From Candidatus Kerfeldbacteria bacterium (lineage in GTDB: Bacteria; Patescibacteriota; Patescibacteriia; Veblenbacterales; UBA10138), in NCBI GenBank assembly GCA_016234305.1, contig JACRFM010000058.1:1-6221 (forward strand): DNA of 6,221 nucleotides. Reading direction: 5' to 3'. Position numbers and translations under genes: made by a program. Below the pieces are notes generated by a model. It had not been told where the DNA came from and ran no database searches. It saw only the letters and a list, made by a program, of their open reading frames with translations. This document shows positions 4,246 to 6,221 of the stretch, one piece after another (position 1 is the first letter of the stretch; each line of letters begins with the position of its first letter).

Positions 4246-5523
4246 ATGTGGCAGAAGCTTGAGCAAATTTGGAAAACGCCGGACTTAAGAAATAATATTC
4301 TGTTTGTTTTGGCTTGTTTGGCAGTTTTTCGCTTGGCCGCCCACTTGCCTATTCCGGGGGTGGATACTATAGCCTTGCGTAATTTTTTTGCCAGCAATCA
4401 ATTACTTGGCTTGCTGAATATTTTTTCCGGCGGCGGTTTGGAAAATTTTTCCGTGGTTATGCTCGGGGTCGGTCCTTATATTACCGCCTCCATTATTATG
4501 CAGCTTTTGACCATGATTGTGCCGCGCTTGGAAGAAATTAACAAAGACGGCGAAGCCGGCCAGCGCCGCATTAACCAGTACACGCGCTATTTGACCGTGC
4601 CCTTAGCAGCCTTGCAGGCTTACGGCTTTATTGTGATTTTCCGCAATCAGGGCGGAGCCAGGATTATCGGCCAGATGGACCCGTGGCAGCTCGCCATTAG
4701 CATTTTGACCATTACGGCCGGTACCATATTTTTAATGTGGCTGGGGGAAATAATGTCGGAACGCAAAGTTGGTAACGGCATATCCTTGTTGATTTTTGCC
4801 GGCATTGTTTCGTCGGTTCCTCAAAAAATCCAACAGACCATCGTTACTTTTGACCCTTCGCAGGTTTTCACGATTGCGGCTTTTTTGGTGATAGCTGTCA
4901 TAACCGTGGTGGCGGTGGTGGTGGTAACCGAGGCGCAGCGTAATATTCCGGTGACTTACGCCCGGATGGTGCGCGGCGGCAATACTTATGGCGGCGCGAC
5001 CAGTTATTTGCCCATGCGCTTACTGCAAGCCGGCGTGATTCCCATTATCTTTGCCATTTCCGTGATTTTGTTTCCGCCCATGGTGGCGCAATTTTTAGCC
5101 AAATCGCAAGCCGCCTGGCTGGTGAACGCCGCTCAATTTACCATTAATCTTTTTCAAAATCAGATTTTTTACGCCGTGGCTTATTTTGTGCTGGTATTTG
5201 GTTTTACTTATTTTTACACGGCGGTTATTTTCAAACCAGAACAAATTGCCGAAAATCTGCAAAAGCAAGGCGGTTTTATTCCCGGTATTCGTCCGGGCGC
5301 GAGTACCATCCAATTTTTAGCGCGCACCATGAATTACATTGTGTTGCCCGGGGCGCTGTTTTTGAGCTTAATCGCCGTACTGCCATTAGCTATGCAGGCC
5401 TTTACCGGGTCGCAATTGCTGGTAATTGGCGGCACCTCGCTCCTCATTGTGGTGTCAGTGGTTATTGAAACCGTGCGGGCGATTAACGCTCAGCTCGTGA
5501 TGCGGGATTATGATGAGCTATAA
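4246..5523 (+). CDS. secY: Protein translocase channel subunit SecY
   Basis: SecY forms the pore of the SecYEG translocon in the cytoplasmic membrane. The 425-residue product (typical 420-440) has the ten hydrophobic segments expected: about 15-33, plug region 52-66 (L-L-G-L-L-N-I-F-S-G-G-G), 67-91, 116-134, 147-168, 177-192, 207-228, 259-284, 303-326, 363-384 and 388-409. Landmarks include L-P-I-P-G-V-D (34-40), G-V-G-P-Y-I-T-A-S-I-I-M-Q-L-L (74-88), D-G-E-A-G-Q-R-R-I-N-Q-Y-T-R (101-114), G-E-I-M-S-E-R-K-V-G-N-G-I-S (167-180), the cytosolic loop E-A-Q-R-N-I-P-V (229-236) and the loop F-I-P-G-I-R-P-G (344-351) where ribosomes and SecA dock. It ends the operon: a strong terminator follows 50 nt later, and the often-following adk, map and infA genes are not next. 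Confidence 0.98.
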   Translation: MWQKLEQIWKTPDLRNNILFVLACLAVFRLAAHLPIPGVDTIALRNFFASNQLLGLLNIFSGGGLENFSVVMLGVGPYITASIIMQLLTMIVPRLEEINKDGEAGQRRINQYTRYLTVPLAALQAYGFIVIFRNQGGARIIGQMDPWQLAISILTITAGTIFLMWLGEIMSERKVGNGISLLIFAGIVSSVPQKIQQTIVTFDPSQVFTIAAFLVIAVITVVAVVVVTEAQRNIPVTYARMVRGGNTYGGATSYLPMRLLQAGVIPIIFAISVILFPPMVAQFLAKSQAAWLVNAAQFTINLFQNQIFYAVAYFVLVFGFTYFYTAVIFKPEQIAENLQKQGGFIPGIRPGASTIQFLARTMNYIVLPGALFLSLIAVLPLAMQAFTGSQLLVIGGTSLLIVVSVVIETVRAINAQLVMRDYDEL

Positions 5524-5540
5524 ACGCCGCAGAACGCAAA

Positions 5541-5556
5541 TTTAGGGCTTTAGGGC
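5541..5556. repeat. Tandem 8-nt repeat TTTAGGGC x2
   Basis: Two exact head-to-tail copies of TTTAGGGC lie between the secY stop and the terminator. With only two copies, chance or replication slippage is a sufficient explanation; no function is suggested. Confidence 0.5.
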
Positions 5557-5571
5557 GATAGTTAAATTTAG

Positions 5572-5611
5572 AGAACCTACCAACCAAAAATGGTAGGTTC
5601 TTTTATTTTTT
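5572..5611 (+). terminator. Intrinsic (Rho-independent) terminator of the ribosomal protein operon
   Basis: AGAACCTACCA (5572-5582) and TGGTAGGTTCT (5591-5601) form a perfect 11-bp stem around an 8-nt loop (ACCAAAAA), followed directly by a T-rich tract (TTTTATTTTTT, 5601-5611). It begins 48 nt after the secY stop, and closes the operon. On the minus strand the tract preceding the stem is not followed by a comparable T-run, so it looks unidirectional. Confidence 0.93.
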
Positions 5612-5635
5612 GCTTTAAGTTAGCCATTTTAGTCT

Positions 5636-5738
5636 GCTACTTTGGCATGGGTGTCGACTTCCCGCGCCAAGGTAGTTGCCCAAAAGGCGACGTAGCACGG
5701 GGTTAGTGGAAATTACTGGTATGCGGTTACCCCCGTGC
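5636..5738 (+). ncRNA. Candidate structured RNA: three consecutive stem-loops (small RNA or 5' leader)
   Basis: Stem 1: CTACTTTGGC (5637-5646) with GCCAAGGTAG (5666-5675), 10 pairs with one G-U, plus an inner GGG/CCC (5649-5651, 5661-5663). Stem 2: TTGCC (5676-5680) with GGCGA (5686-5690), 5 pairs with one G-U, loop CAAAA. Stem 3: GCACGGGG (5695-5702) with CCCCGTGC (5731-5738), 8 perfect pairs, enclosing a 28-nt loop in which GGTA/TACC (5718-5731) could form a competing hairpin. Stems 1 and 2 abut. The block lies between the secY terminator and the next gene and has no credible ORF. It matches no tRNA, tmRNA or SRP RNA pattern. GCTAC (5636-5640) and GTAGC (5692-5696) offer an alternative long-range pairing, so switching is conceivable. 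Strand is inferred from the downstream gene. Confidence 0.4.
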
Positions 5739-5803
5739 CCGTATATTGGAGCAACAAAACTAATCCCGTGTCTACTCAAAATTAAAAATTAATCAAAACA
5801 AAT

Positions 5804-6221
5804 ATGTATAACCAACAAAAATACCCAATGGTTCGCCGATTTATCAGGCGTTCCAAAAAAGTGACACTTTACACCCTGGCGGTAACTCTTTTGACTGCCA
5901 CGCTGGGAGCTTATGGCAGCTATGTCATATCCACTTACTTTGATAATCACAAATGGGAATTCCGCAGTCCAATTCAATCCCCGGTAGTGATAAGCAAACG
6001 CATTCAAACCGTAGCGCTGGCCGAAACAGTGCCATTATGGCAGCAGTTGCAACTTACGGGAATTGAAAAAGATATCTGCGTAAGGTTCGGTACTGATTGC
6101 CGCCTGGCCTTAGCCATATCAAAGGCTGAAAATCGTGACCACCGTTGCGATTATGTTAATAAAAATAAAAACGGCAGTGTGGATGTTGGACTTTTTCAGA
6201 TTAATACCATTCATTTTGATA
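5804..6221 (+). CDS. Membrane-anchored lysozyme-like / transglycosylase protein (5' part, cut by the window end)
   Basis: The frame is open from ATG 5804 to the window end (139 codons). Residues 1-19 are basic (M-V-R-R-F-I-R-R-S-K-K), 20-43 form one hydrophobic segment (signal anchor or uncleaved signal peptide), and a region of unknown structure follows to about 90. Residues 92-135 resemble the lysozyme-like (SLT/goose-type) fold: C-R-L-A-L-A-I-S-K-A-E-N (99-110) with E109 as probable catalytic acid, then C115 and D-V-G-L-F-Q-I-N (127-134), the usual conserved strand after the active site. Cysteines at 92, 99 and 115 could form a disulfide outside the cell. The likely role is peptidoglycan cleavage in wall remodelling or cell-cell contact. 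Met9 (5828) is an alternative start. The gene follows a candidate structured leader and is separate from the ribosomal operon. Confidence 0.8.
   Translation, partial: MYNQQKYPMVRRFIRRSKKVTLYTLAVTLLTATLGAYGSYVISTYFDNHKWEFRSPIQSPVVISKRIQTVALAETVPLWQQLQLTGIEKDICVRFGTDCRLALAISKAENRDHRCDYVNKNKNGSVDVGLFQINTIHFD

Noticed and set aside
5647..5706. Small ORF of 19 codons inside the candidate structured RNA
   Set aside because: It begins in the loop side of stem 1 and crosses all of stem 2; too short, with no support beyond an ATG and a stop.
5742..5747. TATATT as the -10 box of the lysozyme-like gene
   Set aside because: No TTGACA-like hexamer lies 16-18 nt upstream (GTATGC is there), and the site would leave the structured block out of the transcript; not strong enough to annotate.
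5789..6007. 72-codon minus-strand frame at the right end
   Set aside because: It overlaps the lysozyme-like gene, whose frame has a membrane segment and an active-site motif; the antisense frame shows neither.

Overview
The window is most of a bacterial spc-type ribosomal protein operon, all on the + strand, in the order L24 - L5 - S14 (zinc form) - S8 - L6 - L18 - S5 - L15 - SecY. A strong intrinsic terminator follows, and then the 5' part of a gene for a membrane-anchored lysozyme-like protein. The absence of an L30 gene (rpmD) between S5 and L15, the long AT-rich palindrome-bearing spacers, the lack of Shine-Dalgarno sequences and the lysozyme-like neighbour with a D-V-G-L-F-Q-I-N motif all suggest a member of the Candidate Phyla Radiation (Patescibacteria), perhaps a Parcubacteria-like lineage. 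This placement is inference: no 16S rRNA is present. L5 ends at a normal place with TGA, which fits the standard genetic code and argues against lineages that recode UGA.

Bases 1-251 are non-canonical. L14 and S17 normally precede L24 but are not here. Instead there is a possible divergent minus-strand ORF start at the left edge, a perfect 8-bp hairpin (80-99), a GC-rich palindrome cluster (107-148), an AT-rich stretch that could hold the promoter, and a long stem-loop (198-237) just upstream of the L24 start. Bases 252-1216 hold L24 and L5. Bases 1217-1628 are a 412-nt non-coding insertion-like spacer in the middle of the operon, made of palindromic modules flanked by low-complexity AT sequence. 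Bases 1629-5523 hold S14, S8, L6, L18, S5, L15 and SecY with short gaps of 10-27 nt, except for a 70-nt low-complexity gap between S14 and S8. Bases 5524-5611 carry an 8-nt tandem repeat and the terminator. Bases 5612-5803 contain three consecutive stem-loops that could be a small RNA or a structured leader, followed by the lysozyme-like gene, which runs off the window.

The ribosomal proteins would be co-produced for subunit assembly, with SecY as the membrane channel that receives nascent membrane and secreted proteins; coupling SecY to ribosomal proteins is the classic spc arrangement. All ten ATG starts called on the + strand have T at position -1, and none has a recognisable GGAGG-type site, so translation initiation here probably does not depend on Shine-Dalgarno pairing. 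I see no phage, CRISPR or transposase genes. The points most worth following are the structured RNA candidates (198-237 and 5636-5738) and the palindromic mosaic that interrupts the operon.
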